36,978 nt of DNA from the NCBI GenBank assembly GCA_022360655.1, contig JAKSCK010000049.1, forward strand, positions 1 through 36,978. The letters run 5' to 3'. This stretch comes from Spirochaetales bacterium. GTDB taxonomy: Bacteria > Spirochaetota > Spirochaetia > DSM-2461. The notes beneath the pieces are model-generated. The model saw only the letters and a list, made by a program, of their open reading frames with translations, did not search any database and was not told where the DNA came from. The position numbers and the translations under genes were made by a program. Below are positions 24,813 to 33,170 of the stretch, piece by piece (within the stretch, counting starts at the first letter, position 1; each line of letters opens with the position of its first letter).

Positions 24813-24832
24813 CCGACCCCTTCGGGGGCCGG
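24813..24832. repeat. CGACCCC hairpin relative F
   Basis: CCGACCCC-TTCG-GGGGCCGG lies between the convergent DUF1820 and folE genes. On the minus strand it pairs over eight positions with one G-U; on the plus strand there is one A-C mismatch. It shares CGACCCC with the AGATCGACC elements but lacks AGAT. No T-run follows. Confidence 0.5.
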
Positions 24833-24845
24833 AGGTTTGCGTCTC

Positions 24846-25406
24846 TCAATTCATGCCAGCAAGAGACAAGAACTCTTGCCGTGTTGGGGGATCTGAATGG
24901 AAGCATCCCAACACAGAACTCGTGGTCATGGAGGAATGCTGTTTTTCCACACCTCGCATGGTCATACACATGTGACGCGCTTTCACAATCACTCCCACTC
25001 CCCGGGCATCAATGGCTTCTTCCACCGCATGCGCAATTTGTGAGGTTAGTCGTTCTTGAATTTGTAAACGACGGGCAAAATGATCCACGATTCGGGCCAA
25101 TTTGCTCACACCAATCACCTTGTTCCGTGGAATGTATCCGATGGTGCAAGACCCAAAAAAGGGCAGCATATGATGCTCACACAAACTGTAGAGTTCAATG
25201 TCCCGGCAGAGCACCATATTATTGGACTCGGACTCAAACACAGCCCCATTAATCACGTCATTTAAATTGCTCTTGTATCCGGATGTGAGAAAGGCCCAGG
25301 AACGCGCCACCCGTTCAGGTGTAGCCAAAAGGCCTTCTCGCTCTGGATCTTCCCCAAGTTCTATGAGTAATTCCCGGGTTAACCAGGCCACTTTCTCTTT
25401 ATTCAT
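24846..25406 (-). CDS. folE: GTP cyclohydrolase I
   Basis: This enzyme converts GTP to dihydroneopterin triphosphate, the first step of folate (and pterin) synthesis, in the cytoplasm. The 186-residue length fits the family. Zinc-site residues are visible in [11 protein letters not shown] and in the MCMTMRGV segment (Cys and Met-Arg-Gly), followed by the conserved Gln-His and the LGCF tail. The N-terminal part has the [14 protein letters not shown] helix. ATG 25406 is chosen because GGGGGA lies six bases upstream; a longer in-frame version starting at 25442 has poorer support. It is monocistronic and divergent from the outer-membrane protein gene. The pterin-kinase-like DUF115 gene far to the left is not in the same operon. 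Confidence 0.95.
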   Translation of the reverse strand: MNKEKVAWLTRELLIELGEDPEREGLLATPERVARSWAFLTSGYKSNLNDVINGAVFESESNNMVLCRDIELYSLCEHHMLPFFGSCTIGYIPRNKVIGVSKLARIVDHFARRLQIQERLTSQIAHAVEEAIDARGVGVIVKARHMCMTMRGVEKQHSSMTTSSVLGCFHSDPPTRQEFLSLAGMN

Positions 25407-25434
25407 GCATATTCCCCCAGCAAGGAGTCCCATC

Positions 25435-25454
25435 ATGTCCAATACTTAGGACAT
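25435..25454. promoter_or_regulatory. Inverted repeat between folE and the barrel gene
   Basis: ATGTCC (25435-25440) and GGACAT (25449-25454) are perfect arms spaced by eight bases, in the 78-base gap between divergent starts. It is a candidate operator that could control both genes; the evidence is symmetry and position only. Confidence 0.35.
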
Positions 25455-25484
25455 ACTGAGCTATCCTATTGCAGGGGAGAGGAT

Positions 25485-26753
25485 ATGGACAAGAAGAGGC
25501 GTTGGATTCTCTGCATTTACCTTTCAATCTTGGGAATGACTGCAGCTTCTGCCCAAATCACCATTGAGCAAATCACCACATCCATTGATGGAAATACCCG
25601 ACGAGCATGGCTACTCAATGAACTCCAAATTCATGAAGGAAAGGAATTTGAAAGCCAACAAAAATTGGAGCATTTTTTCAATGCCCGGGCCATTGACTTA
25701 GATAAACGACGTCTGTTTCGAGAATTCAATTGGACTGTGACCTGGTCCTCTCCCACCAAAGCTCAGATTTCTATTGAGATTCTTGATTCCTTCACCTTTC
25801 TTCCCCGTCCCATCATCTCCTATTCCTCCAATCTTGGTCTCACTCTTGGAGCCAATTTGGTTTATCTCAATGCCTATGGATCACTCATGGATCAGGCTCT
25901 TTGGGGGTATTGGAGCCCCAGCGAATACCGAGTAGGTACGCGATTAAGTAATGTGGTGGCTGGCCCCTTTCGTTTGAACTTGATTGTGGATCAGTTTGAT
26001 TTTCTCACACGCTATGGAGATCCTACAGGAGAAATCCCAGTCCAATACCGGAGCACACTCACTCATGTTTCTCTGCGATCCTCTATTCCCTTAGCTCCTG
26101 GAAGTCCTTGGGAATTTTACCTCGAACCTCAAGTCAACTGGCGATACAACTACCGAAACTATGAAAATGAGTCAGGATTGAACCGCCAGCAAGTCGCTCA
26201 TCCAGGATTCTCCTTTGGAATCATTGGAGGCTTTGAATGGGACCGCCTTCACTGGCAGGGGAATCAGCGCAATGGCTGGCATCTGGAATTAAATAATGAG
26301 AATGATTTTTACATTCAGTCTGGAGGACAAGACATTGTTCTTGATTTTGAAGTTCTTGGTTTTCTTCCCGTCACACCGTGGTTAGAACTTTCGGGGCGCA
26401 TTGCCAGCTTCTATGCCCCTTCGGGCTTACGCACCGATGCAGGGGATCGACTTCGAGGCGTTGTTGACTACATGACCTATGGAACTCTCGGCGTTTACAC
26501 CACTTTCCAAACAGCCTTCCGGGTTCTTGATATTGATCGGTGGGGAGAGTTGCAGCTTCGTCCCTTTGTGGATGTCGGTTATGTGTCCTCGCCAGAATGG
26601 AGTCATGGACCGGAGTCTTGGGAGTATTGTGTTGGAGCCAGTGCGATTATTTTTATTGATATCCTCCCAAGCTTGGCCCTCAATGTGGACTTTGGTTGGG
26701 ATTTTAAAAGAAATCGTTCTGAAACCATCATCGGAACCGCTCACTTCTTCTAA
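25485..26753 (+). CDS. Small Omp85-like outer-membrane barrel protein
   Basis: This 422-residue protein starts with a signal peptide (cleavage likely after TAASA, residue 23). Residues about 24-100 resemble one POTRA domain: a strand, GNTRRAWLLNELQIHEGKEF and a closing strand. From about 105 on, alternating hydrophobic residues form a beta-barrel that begins ISYSSNLGLTLGANL, like surface-antigen/BamA barrels, and ends in an aromatic residue (HFF), the usual barrel signal. It is much shorter than BamA, which has several POTRA domains. A TamA-, FhaC- or patatin-barrel-like role is possible, but the sequence does not decide. GGAGAGG upstream supports ATG 25485. It is divergent from folE. Its presence confirms a diderm envelope. 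Confidence 0.72.
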   Translation: MDKKRRWILCIYLSILGMTAASAQITIEQITTSIDGNTRRAWLLNELQIHEGKEFESQQKLEHFFNARAIDLDKRRLFREFNWTVTWSSPTKAQISIEILDSFTFLPRPIISYSSNLGLTLGANLVYLNAYGSLMDQALWGYWSPSEYRVGTRLSNVVAGPFRLNLIVDQFDFLTRYGDPTGEIPVQYRSTLTHVSLRSSIPLAPGSPWEFYLEPQVNWRYNYRNYENESGLNRQQVAHPGFSFGIIGGFEWDRLHWQGNQRNGWHLELNNENDFYIQSGGQDIVLDFEVLGFLPVTPWLELSGRIASFYAPSGLRTDAGDRLRGVVDYMTYGTLGVYTTFQTAFRVLDIDRWGELQLRPFVDVGYVSSPEWSHGPESWEYCVGASAIIFIDILPSLALNVDFGWDFKRNRSETIIGTAHFF

Positions 26754-26901
26754 GCTCAAAACTCCCATGAGCATCCACAGTCTTGGTTTCAGGGATTCTC
26801 TACCAAAAACAGGATTTACTCAAAGAAAATCAATTATTCCCGTTTATTCAAGTCCCATAAATCTCCTATGATAAGATCACTTTTTAGAAACAGGAGATTC
26901 C

Positions 26902-27852
26902 ATGAATACATTGACAAAAATGACCCTTTCCCTATTTTTGCTCTTAGGCCTTATTCTGGCCTGTACTCCTCAGGCCACAAACTCAACGGTAGAAAGAGCA
27001 AACACTCCTCAACCGAGCACACCTGCCCCTCCACAACAACCAAGTTTTCAAGAAGTGGATGCCACCATCACCCGAGATGGCATATGGTTCCGTGAATCAC
27101 TTGAAGGGAATGGCACACGTCAACTCGACCTTGGAGAGGTTGTCACGGTGATTGGTGAAGTGGAACAACCTGAACCAGAGAATCGCAACAAGGACATGCT
27201 TCCCATCCGGCTTTCTGATGGAACCGAAGGATTTTTCAGCGCCTGGTATGCCATCCCCAATACCATTCCTGCCGTGATGGTGGCTGAAGCCAAAATCTAC
27301 TCCGAACCCAAGGCCACAAAGCTCACCAAGAACACAGCACTTCCCATTGCAAAGATCATTGCCGTGAGCACCACAGGAAGCAGCAGTGGATTCATCAAGG
27401 TGAGCTACGCCGATGAGAATGGCTATGCTCGAATTGATGATTACATCAAAGAGGATCTGGTTTCCACAGATAGCCGGGATGTGGATGCAGCCCATCTCTA
27501 CGCCCTTGCCATGGCCCAAGAAGAGGAAGGAATGCGTGCTGAATTTTTGGCCTCTGCGGCGGAACTCAATAGCCCAGTCTTTGGCATGATGATCACAGAG
27601 GCTCTGGGAATCACAACCGAGGATAGACCTGCAGAAGATCCCACAAAAACCACTGGTGTGGTCATCATTGATCAGGCCGAAGTGCATGAAGAACCCTTTG
27701 CCGATAGCCCTGTCATTGGCTATCTCACAGAAAATTCCATTGTTGCCATTGTTGGTATGACCAATGAAAACATGCCTGATGGGAATATTGACTACTGGTA
27801 TACTCTGGCCGATGGCGGCTATGTCCTGGATAAAAATATAAAGAAGAACTAA
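26902..27852 (+). CDS. Lipoprotein with SH3-like domains
   Basis: This is a 316-residue lipoprotein with lipobox LILAC (C21). A Pro/Thr-rich linker (about 25-48) follows, then two or three SH3-like (bacterial SH3_3 type) repeats. The first starts near residue 52 (ATITRDGIWFRES), a second near 125 (VMVAEAKIYSEP) and a third near 250 (VVIIDQAEVHEEPFADSPVIG). Such domains often bind peptidoglycan or proteins at the envelope. A helical stretch of about 40 residues separates the second and third. AGGAG five bases before ATG 26902 is a good ribosome site. A classic terminator follows, so the gene is transcribed alone or with the barrel gene 148 bases upstream. The exact function is unknown. Confidence 0.8.
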   Translation: MNTLTKMTLSLFLLLGLILACTPQATNSTVERANTPQPSTPAPPQQPSFQEVDATITRDGIWFRESLEGNGTRQLDLGEVVTVIGEVEQPEPENRNKDMLPIRLSDGTEGFFSAWYAIPNTIPAVMVAEAKIYSEPKATKLTKNTALPIAKIIAVSTTGSSSGFIKVSYADENGYARIDDYIKEDLVSTDSRDVDAAHLYALAMAQEEEGMRAEFLASAAELNSPVFGMMITEALGITTEDRPAEDPTKTTGVVIIDQAEVHEEPFADSPVIGYLTENSIVAIVGMTNENMPDGNIDYWYTLADGGYVLDKNIKKN

Positions 27853-27888
27853 GAGTCAAATTTCTTAAAATCCAACATAACGAACAAT

Positions 27889-27917
27889 AAAAAAGCCGCC
27901 CCAAGGGCGGCTTTTTT
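27889..27917. terminator. Bidirectional intrinsic terminator
   Basis: GCCGCCC (27895-27901) and GGGCGGC (27905-27911) pair perfectly with a three-base loop. A-run before and T-run after (27912-27917) make it work from both sides, between the SH3 lipoprotein gene and convergent ppdK. Confidence 0.9.
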
Positions 27918-27958
27918 ATTGTAACGGTGTAAACACCGCATTCCTCAGAATAAAACAA

Positions 27959-27985
27959 TGATCAAGACTCTAAGAATCTTGATCA
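27959..27985 (-). terminator. Hairpin after ppdK
   Basis: TGATCAAGA (27959-27967) and TCTTGATCA (27977-27985) form a perfect 9-bp stem, nine bases past the ppdK stop. On the minus strand TTGTTTTATTC follows. A further palindrome CGGTGT-AA-ACACCG lies between it and the bidirectional terminator. Confidence 0.65.
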
Positions 27986-27994
27986 AGTTAAACC

Positions 27995-30658
27995 TTATCG
28001 ACTGGCAACAACAGCTTGAGCGGCTGCCAAACGGGCAATGGGAACCCGATACGGTGAACAAGAAACATAGTTGAGTCCTGCCCCATAGCAGAAAGCAATG
28101 GATGCTGGATCTCCACCATGCTCACCACAGATACCCGTCTTCAGTTCACTCTTAATACTGCGGCCTTTTTCCACACCCATCTTCACCAACTGGCCCACAC
28201 CCGTGGTGTCCAAAGACTGGAAGGGATCATCTTTGAGAATCTTCTTTTCCACATACTCAGGAACAAAGCTTCCCACATCATCCCGGCTATAGCCAAAGGT
28301 CATCTGTGTGAGATCATTGGTACCAAAGGAATAGAAATCTGCATGGGGAGCAATCTGATCCGACGTGAGTGCGGCACGGGGAATCTCAATCATGGTACCA
28401 ATGAGATAATTCACCTGAGCACCCGTCTCAGCCAGAACCGCATCAATCACGGACTGCGCATTGTTGCGAAGCATTTCAAGCTCAGCAAATGTTCCTACAA
28501 GAGGAATCATAATCTCTGGGCGTACATCTACACCGGCCTGAGCCACAGTAGCTGCCGCTCGCATGATGGCCTCTACCTGCATGTCATACACTTCAGGATA
28601 GGTCACACCTAAGCGACACCCCCGATGTCCCAGCATGGGATTCAATTCCTTCAGTCCCTCAACCCTCTTCACCAGAGCATCGGGGTCTTTCCCAAGATCC
28701 TTTGCCAATTCTCGGGTTTCCGCTTCCGTGTGAGGAACAAACTCATGGAGAGGGGGATCCAAGAGACGAACCGTCACAGGTTTGCCATCCATGGCCTCAA
28801 AGATGCCCTTGAAGTCAGAAATCTGTAAATCAAGAATGGGTTTCAGTGCCTCTTTCCGTTCTTCCACGCTGTCGGAAACAATCATACGGCGGAATGGACC
28901 AAGCTTGCCTTCTTCAAAGAACATATGCTCGGTTCGGCACAGGCCAATTCCTTCAGCACCAAATTCAACGGCTCGGCGAGCATCTTCTGGAAGATCCGCA
29001 TTGGTTCGCACCATAAAACCATCGGCCACACCTGGGCGTTTGGCGGCATGACGAATCTCATCAGCCCAAGAAAGAAGCTCATTCAGCTCACCGCCCAATT
29101 CAGGCTGTTCCAGCTCAACGGCTCCTTCATAAACCTCACCATCGCTTCCATCAAGAGAAAGGAAATCACCCTCAGTGTAGGTTTTCCCAGCAATGACACA
29201 GTTCTTGGCCTTCTCATCAATCACTACGGCTTTACAGCCGGCCACACAGGGAGTTCCCATCCCCCGGGCCACCACTGCCGCATGGCTGGTCATTCCACCA
29301 GTCGAGGTCAGAATGCCTTCCGCCACATGCATACCGCCAATGTCTTCAGGAGAAGTTTCTTTCCGTACAAGGATAATCTTCTCACCTCGAGCAGCCCAGG
29401 CTTCTGCTTCATCGGCATTAAAAACAATTTTTCCCACAGCCGCACCAGGAGATGCCTCGAGACCTTTCGCCACAGCCTTCAATGTTTTTTTCACGGCAGG
29501 TGAAATCATGGGGTGAAGCAATTGATCCAACTGATCAGAAGTCACCCGAGTCACAGCGGTTTCCTTGGAAATCAAACCCTCATTCACCAGATCCACAGCC
29601 ACCTTCACAGCCGCTTTACCGGTTCTCTTACCATTCCGGGTTTGAAGCAGAAAGAGCCGGCCATCCTGGATGGTGAATTCCATATCCTGCATGTCAGCGT
29701 AATGCTTCTCCAACCGTTCCTTCACAGCAACAAGCTGGCCATACACCTCTGCATTGGTATCTTCCAAAGAGGAGAGGGGTTCAGGAGTACGAATACCTGC
29801 CACCACATCTTCTCCTTGAGCATTCATCAGATACTCACCATAGAAGTAGTTCTCACCAGTGGAAGGATCTCGACTGAAGCACACGCCCGTACCCGATTCT
29901 TCAGACCAGTTTCCAAACACCATGGACTGAACATTCACAGCTGTACCCAGCAAATCTCCAATCTTATTGATGTTGCGGTATTTGATGGCTCTGTCATTAT
30001 TCCAGGAGCTGAACACCGCATCGATGGCGCCCCATAACTGTTCTTTGGGATCTTGTGGGAAACCTTTCCCCACACTCTTTTCATAGACAGCCATGTAGCC
30101 GTCCACAACCTTCTTCAGGTCATCGGCGTCAAGATCGGTGTCCATCTCCACGCCCTTGGCTTTTTTCACAGCATCCAAGGCTTCTTCAAAATCATGGTGA
30201 GGAACACCCATCACCACATCGCCATACATCTGAATAAAGCGACGGTAGGCATCCCAGGCAAAACGCACATTTCCTGTGTTTTTTGCTATGCCCTCAACGG
30301 CTTTGGCATTGAGCCCAAGGTTGAGAACGGTATCCATCATTCCGGGCATGGACACAGCCGCACCGGAACGGACAGACACCAAAAGAGGATCCTCGGCATC
30401 TCCAAGAGATTTGCCCATTTCCTTCTCTAACTTAGCCAGGTTTTCTGCCACTTGAGCTTTCACAGTCTCAGAATGGCTCTTGCCATTTTTGTAGTACTGG
30501 TCACAAGCCTCGGTGGAAATGGTAAAGCCTGGAGGAACAGGAATTCCCAAATTGGTCATCTCGGCCAAGTTGGCACCCTTGCCTCCCAACAGCTCTTTCA
30601 TCTCAGAGCGGCCTTCTGCTTTGCCGCCCCCGAAATAGTAGACGAATTGATCACTCAT
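27995..30658 (-). CDS. ppdK: Pyruvate, phosphate dikinase
   Basis: This 887-residue cytoplasmic enzyme interconverts pyruvate, ATP and Pi with PEP, AMP and PPi. Domains run in the standard order. An ATP-grasp N-terminal half holds KGANLAEMTNLGIPVPPGFT at residues about 29-48 in the nucleotide-binding part. The phosphohistidine domain has GGMTSHAAVVARG with catalytic H459. The C-terminal TIM barrel has GLCRTEHMFF and CGEHGGDP with the catalytic cysteine. The length is that of bacterial PPDK. ATG 30658 is chosen, with GTGAG seven bases upstream; an in-frame GTG at 30670 is weaker. The gene stands alone behind a good sigma-70 promoter. With the membrane pyrophosphatase it suggests PPi-linked glycolysis or gluconeogenesis. 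Confidence 0.97.
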   Translation of the reverse strand: MSDQFVYYFGGGKAEGRSEMKELLGGKGANLAEMTNLGIPVPPGFTISTEACDQYYKNGKSHSETVKAQVAENLAKLEKEMGKSLGDAEDPLLVSVRSGAAVSMPGMMDTVLNLGLNAKAVEGIAKNTGNVRFAWDAYRRFIQMYGDVVMGVPHHDFEEALDAVKKAKGVEMDTDLDADDLKKVVDGYMAVYEKSVGKGFPQDPKEQLWGAIDAVFSSWNNDRAIKYRNINKIGDLLGTAVNVQSMVFGNWSEESGTGVCFSRDPSTGENYFYGEYLMNAQGEDVVAGIRTPEPLSSLEDTNAEVYGQLVAVKERLEKHYADMQDMEFTIQDGRLFLLQTRNGKRTGKAAVKVAVDLVNEGLISKETAVTRVTSDQLDQLLHPMISPAVKKTLKAVAKGLEASPGAAVGKIVFNADEAEAWAARGEKIILVRKETSPEDIGGMHVAEGILTSTGGMTSHAAVVARGMGTPCVAGCKAVVIDEKAKNCVIAGKTYTEGDFLSLDGSDGEVYEGAVELEQPELGGELNELLSWADEIRHAAKRPGVADGFMVRTNADLPEDARRAVEFGAEGIGLCRTEHMFFEEGKLGPFRRMIVSDSVEERKEALKPILDLQISDFKGIFEAMDGKPVTVRLLDPPLHEFVPHTEAETRELAKDLGKDPDALVKRVEGLKELNPMLGHRGCRLGVTYPEVYDMQVEAIMRAAATVAQAGVDVRPEIMIPLVGTFAELEMLRNNAQSVIDAVLAETGAQVNYLIGTMIEIPRAALTSDQIAPHADFYSFGTNDLTQMTFGYSRDDVGSFVPEYVEKKILKDDPFQSLDTTGVGQLVKMGVEKGRSIKSELKTGICGEHGGDPASIAFCYGAGLNYVSCSPYRVPIARLAAAQAVVASR

Positions 30659-30692
30659 CAAATAACTCACTTTTCTGGTTAGTCTCGGCTAA

Positions 30693-30721
30693 AAAATAAG
30701 ATACGAGTGGCAAGGTGTCAA
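30693..30721 (-). promoter_or_regulatory. Sigma-70 promoter of ppdK
   Basis: On the minus strand, TTGACA (30716-30721) and TATTTT (30693-30698) are spaced by 17 bases, giving a start about 25-30 bases upstream of the ATG. Confidence 0.75.
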
Positions 30722-30984
30722 CGAAAACAAAATCACAGAAACAGAGAACACTTGATAATGATTAAACAAAAAGCAACGTTCCTACATAAATAAACATGAG
30801 AGGCTTTATTGCTATCTCAATTTCTCATCATGTCTCTCAGCCAAAACACTAAAATCATAGGAGTCGTCCCCCAATAAAAACCGGTAAGGGGAAACACAGT
30901 CATCTGCAAAAAAGAAGAACGGAATAGACAGACCTGAAACGTGATATGCCTCTCAAGGATGAGACTAAAACCACAGAGTCTGAC
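30722..30984. other. A+T-rich gap between ppdK and the sigma-factor gene
   Basis: With its two flanking signals this makes up a gap of almost 400 bases upstream of ppdK and downstream of the sigma gene. I see no gene in it. I looked for a riboswitch upstream of ppdK and found no recognisable core. Only weak complementarity (CATGATGAGA against TCTCATG around 30797-30835) is present. Confidence 0.5.
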
Positions 30985-31018
30985 AAAAAAATCCCACCTT
31001 ACTTCAACAAGGTGGGAT
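30985..31018 (-). terminator. Intrinsic terminator of the sigma-factor gene
   Basis: On the minus strand ATCCCACCTT (31009-31018) pairs with AAGGTGGGAT (30991-31000) over 10 bp with an eight-base loop, followed by a T-run (A-run 30985-30990 on the plus strand). Confidence 0.88.
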
Positions 31019-31049
31019 CTAACGATACTAGAGGGAATGAATTATGGGC

Positions 31050-31892
31050 TTATGCTGCCAGATAATCCTTGAGGTACTGGCTCCGTGAGGGATGGCGTAA
31101 CCGATCCAAAGCCTTCTTTTCAATCTGTCGGATTCGCTCCTTGGTTAAACCATAGGAATCGCCAATTTCCTTGAGAGAAAGTGGTTTCCGATTCCCCAAA
31201 CCAAAACGATGTCGCAGAATATCGGCTTCTTTTTCTGTCAAAGAAGACAGCACGGATTCAATATCTTCCGATAAACTCAAGCTCAAGGTTTGTTCCATGG
31301 GACCTTGGGCCTCCACATCTTCCACAAAATCTCCCAACGTAGAGGAATCCCGTTCTTCATAAACTGGGGACTCCAAAGAAACCAAATCCCGACTGATGGC
31401 CAGCAAATCCGACACATCCTGTTCCTTGATTCCTGTGATTCGAGAAATCTCCTCATGACTGGGATCTTCCCCCAGTTCCGTGAGAAGGGCCTTCTTGGTT
31501 TTTTCAATCTGAACCAACTCATTGGCCCGATTCAAAGGCAGACGAATCATCCGAGATTTTTCATAGATGGCTTTGAGAATGGCCTGACGAATCCACCAGA
31601 CAGCATAAGAGATGAAATGGTATCCCTTATCCGGATCATAACGATCAATGGCATTCATCAATCCAATATTGCCCTCACTGATGAGGTCTTCTAAAGGAAG
31701 TCCCTGATTTTGGAACTTCTTGGCAGTATTCACAACAAACCGAAGATTGGCTTCCACAAGGCGAGCGATGGCCTGCTGATCTCCAGCAACAGCCTTCCGG
31801 GAAATTTCGTCTTCTTCGTCTCGTGTCAGGAGGGGGATTCGGTTAATTTCCTTGAGATAGAGGGACAGGGTATTTTCATCATCATGCTTCAT
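31050..31892 (-). CDS. Group-2 sigma-70 factor (RpoS-sized)
   Basis: This RNA polymerase sigma subunit has 280 residues, without the long region 1.1 and non-conserved region of a primary RpoD. Region 1.2 is NTLSLYLKEINRIPLLTRDEE. Region 2 has LVEANLRFVVNTAKKFQ, then LISEGNIGLMNAIDRYD and the -10 contact FISYAVWWIRQAI. Region 3 follows, and region 4 ends with LSLKEIGDSYGLTKERIRQIE, the -35 helix-turn-helix. Size and lack of region 1.1 make it RpoS-like rather than the housekeeping factor, but orthology is not proved. ATG 31892 has AGGAGG seven bases upstream. The sigma-54-type promoter just before it means it may be the output of an RpoN cascade, as rpoS is in Borrelia. Confidence 0.92.
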   Translation of the reverse strand: MKHDDENTLSLYLKEINRIPLLTRDEEDEISRKAVAGDQQAIARLVEANLRFVVNTAKKFQNQGLPLEDLISEGNIGLMNAIDRYDPDKGYHFISYAVWWIRQAILKAIYEKSRMIRLPLNRANELVQIEKTKKALLTELGEDPSHEEISRITGIKEQDVSDLLAISRDLVSLESPVYEERDSSTLGDFVEDVEAQGPMEQTLSLSLSEDIESVLSSLTEKEADILRHRFGLGNRKPLSLKEIGDSYGLTKERIRQIEKKALDRLRHPSRSQYLKDYLAA

Positions 31893-31916
31893 TCGAAAGC
31901 CTCCTGCCAGCATCCA

Positions 31917-31932
31917 AGCAAGGGACATGCCA
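31917..31932 (-). promoter_or_regulatory. Sigma-54 (RpoN)-type promoter of the sigma-factor gene
   Basis: On the minus strand the sequence is TGGCAT-GTCCC-TTGCT, one base off the TGGCAC-N5-TTGCW consensus, with GG and GC at the correct spacing and T before TGG. Initiation would be near 31906, giving a 14-base leader that holds only the AGGAGG site and the spacer to ATG 31892. That close fit to the gene supports it. Confidence 0.78.
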
Positions 31933-32080
31933 ACACAGGCGTAAAAGAAAATAAAAAATCTAATTCATTCTAAAATAAGACTTTAAAAAACTACTCAATT
32001 CTGAGAAAAGATCCGGTCTCTCTATTCTTTGGTTAAAAATCCCACTGGAAGTCTCCAAATGCGCTCAAATGTCCCAAAAC

Positions 32081-32105
32081 AAAAAAAGACCGCCAAATGG
32101 CGGTC
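32081..32105 (-). terminator. Intrinsic terminator of the small unknown gene
   Basis: GACCGCC (32088-32094) and GGCGGTC (32099-32105) form a stem closed by AAAT. On the minus strand a seven-T run follows. It lies 65 bases past the stop of the 32170 gene. Confidence 0.85.
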
Positions 32106-32127
32106 GATTTAAGAGTCATTGTGACAC

Positions 32128-32156
32128 ACTCACCTGAGTTGCCTCTGAAGGTGAGT
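32128..32156 (-). promoter_or_regulatory. Second hairpin after the small unknown gene
   Basis: ACTCACCT (32128-32135) and AGGTGAGT (32149-32156) pair perfectly over 8 bp with a 13-base loop. It lies between the stop codon and the T-tailed terminator and has no T-run of its own; it may stabilise the 3' end. Confidence 0.45.
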
Positions 32157-32169
32157 CAGTTTAACCCAT

Positions 32170-32499
32170 TCAATGAGAAACATCCTTATGGACCGGAATG
32201 GCAATGATGGAATTCCCCAAGCGTCGACCAGATATAAAATCCACAGGAATGCATCGAAGCCCACTGTCCGCAATAAAAGTGGGAAAAGCAATCAATGTGG
32301 TGGTGTATAAAACTTCTCGAGCCGAATCATTCATTTCATGAAGAACTTCTTGAGATCGAAGTTCCACCCAGGAATCCCGAATCATGGCCATCACAGCATC
32401 GTGTTCTGGAGCCCCAGAGAAACGGCCAGAAGGACGAGAACTCAAATAACGGGCCAGTTGGATGGCATAGAATCGTTTGGCTTCTTCAGCGTAGTTCAT
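32170..32499 (-). CDS. Conserved-looking small protein of unknown function
   Basis: I do not recognise this 109-residue protein. It has no signal peptide or membrane segment and a mixed helix-strand pattern: helical through residue 60 ([19 protein letters not shown] and [20 protein letters not shown]), then strands ([39 protein letters not shown]). I chose ATG 32499, because GGGAG lies eight bases upstream; an in-frame ATG at 32517 has no ribosome site. Its own terminator follows, and it is divergent from groES across about 290 bases. A real gene is likely from the site, the terminator and the clean frame. Confidence 0.65.
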   Translation of the reverse strand: MNYAEEAKRFYAIQLARYLSSRPSGRFSGAPEHDAVMAMIRDSWVELRSQEVLHEMNDSAREVLYTTTLIAFPTFIADSGLRCIPVDFISGRRLGNSIIAIPVHKDVSH

Positions 32500-32688
32500 C
32501 GCTCCATCTCCCTTCATGAGCCCAAAGATAGCAAAGGCAGGACAAAAAAGGCAAATCCTCACCAAATCTCCGTCTCATCCCCACAAGTGTCCTTCAATAA
32601 AGCTCCTCACCCCCTTTTCCTTCGTCCATTCCCTATGAAATTCAGGGGAAGTGCGTTTACTCCATTTCATGGTCTTCTTTCTTTTCTC

Positions 32689-32718
32689 TTGACCCCCCGA
32701 CGGGCCATTCCGTATATT
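32689..32718 (+). promoter_or_regulatory. Sigma-70 promoter of groES
   Basis: TTGACC (32689-32694) and TATATT (32713-32718) are spaced by 18 bases, about 75 bases upstream of the groES ATG. I see no CIRCE repeat, so HrcA control by that element is not supported. Confidence 0.6.
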
Positions 32719-32793
32719 CTTTCCAAGCGATGGTTTCCAGCCTTCGGGTTTGGCGACGCACGCGAAAAAACAACAATTTCGAGAGGGTTCAAG

Positions 32794-33060
32794 ATGACCG
32801 TCAAACCTCTTCAGGACCGCGTTCTGATCAAGGTGGAAGAAGCCGAGACCAAGACCGCCTCCGGCCTCTACATTCCCGACACCGCCCAAGAGAAAACCCA
32901 GACTGGTAGCGTCGTGGCTGTTGGTGATGATGATGACCTCATCACCGTGAAAGTTGGTGACAAGGTGATGTACGACAAGTACGCCGGAACCACCGTCAAG
33001 ATTGACGGCGACGATCACCTCATCGTCAAGTGCTCTGACATTTTGGCCATTGTGAGCTAA
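32794..33060 (+). CDS. groES: Co-chaperonin GroES (Cpn10)
   Basis: This 88-residue protein forms the heptameric lid of the GroEL chaperonin. Typical features are [13 protein letters not shown] at the start, the mobile loop around [11 protein letters not shown] (residues about 19-29), [13 protein letters not shown], and the C-terminal [16 protein letters not shown] 32794 is preferred, with GAGAGGG upstream; upstream in-frame sequence has no family resemblance. A terminator follows at once, so groEL is not in this operon. Separate groES and groEL loci are a known habit of spirochaetes such as Treponema and Borrelia. Confidence 0.95.
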   Translation: MTVKPLQDRVLIKVEEAETKTASGLYIPDTAQEKTQTGSVVAVGDDDDLITVKVGDKVMYDKYAGTTVKIDGDDHLIVKCSDILAIVS

Positions 33061-33082
33061 AAGTCTTTTGCAGACGTAGCAA

Positions 33083-33110
33083 GGCCCTCCTTCGGGAGTG
33101 GCCTTTTTTT
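33083..33110 (+). terminator. Intrinsic terminator of groES
   Basis: GGCCCTCC (33083-33090) pairs with GGAG and GGCC (33095-33103, one bulged T) around TTCG and is followed by seven T. It separates groES from the Xre gene. Confidence 0.9.
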
Positions 33111-33170
33111 ATGTCCACCTCCCCACCCTGCATGATCTGTTCCTCACCCTCTCAAAAGAGAGGCTAACAA

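Noticed and set aside
30722..30984. A riboswitch in the ppdK upstream region
   Set aside because: No conserved aptamer core was recognised on either strand, and the ppdK promoter at 30693-30721 starts transcription downstream of this stretch.
32338..32793. A long in-frame N-terminal extension of groES
   Set aside because: The upstream part crosses the groES promoter and overlaps the divergent gene. GroES proteins start at the equivalent of ATG 32794, which has a good ribosome site.
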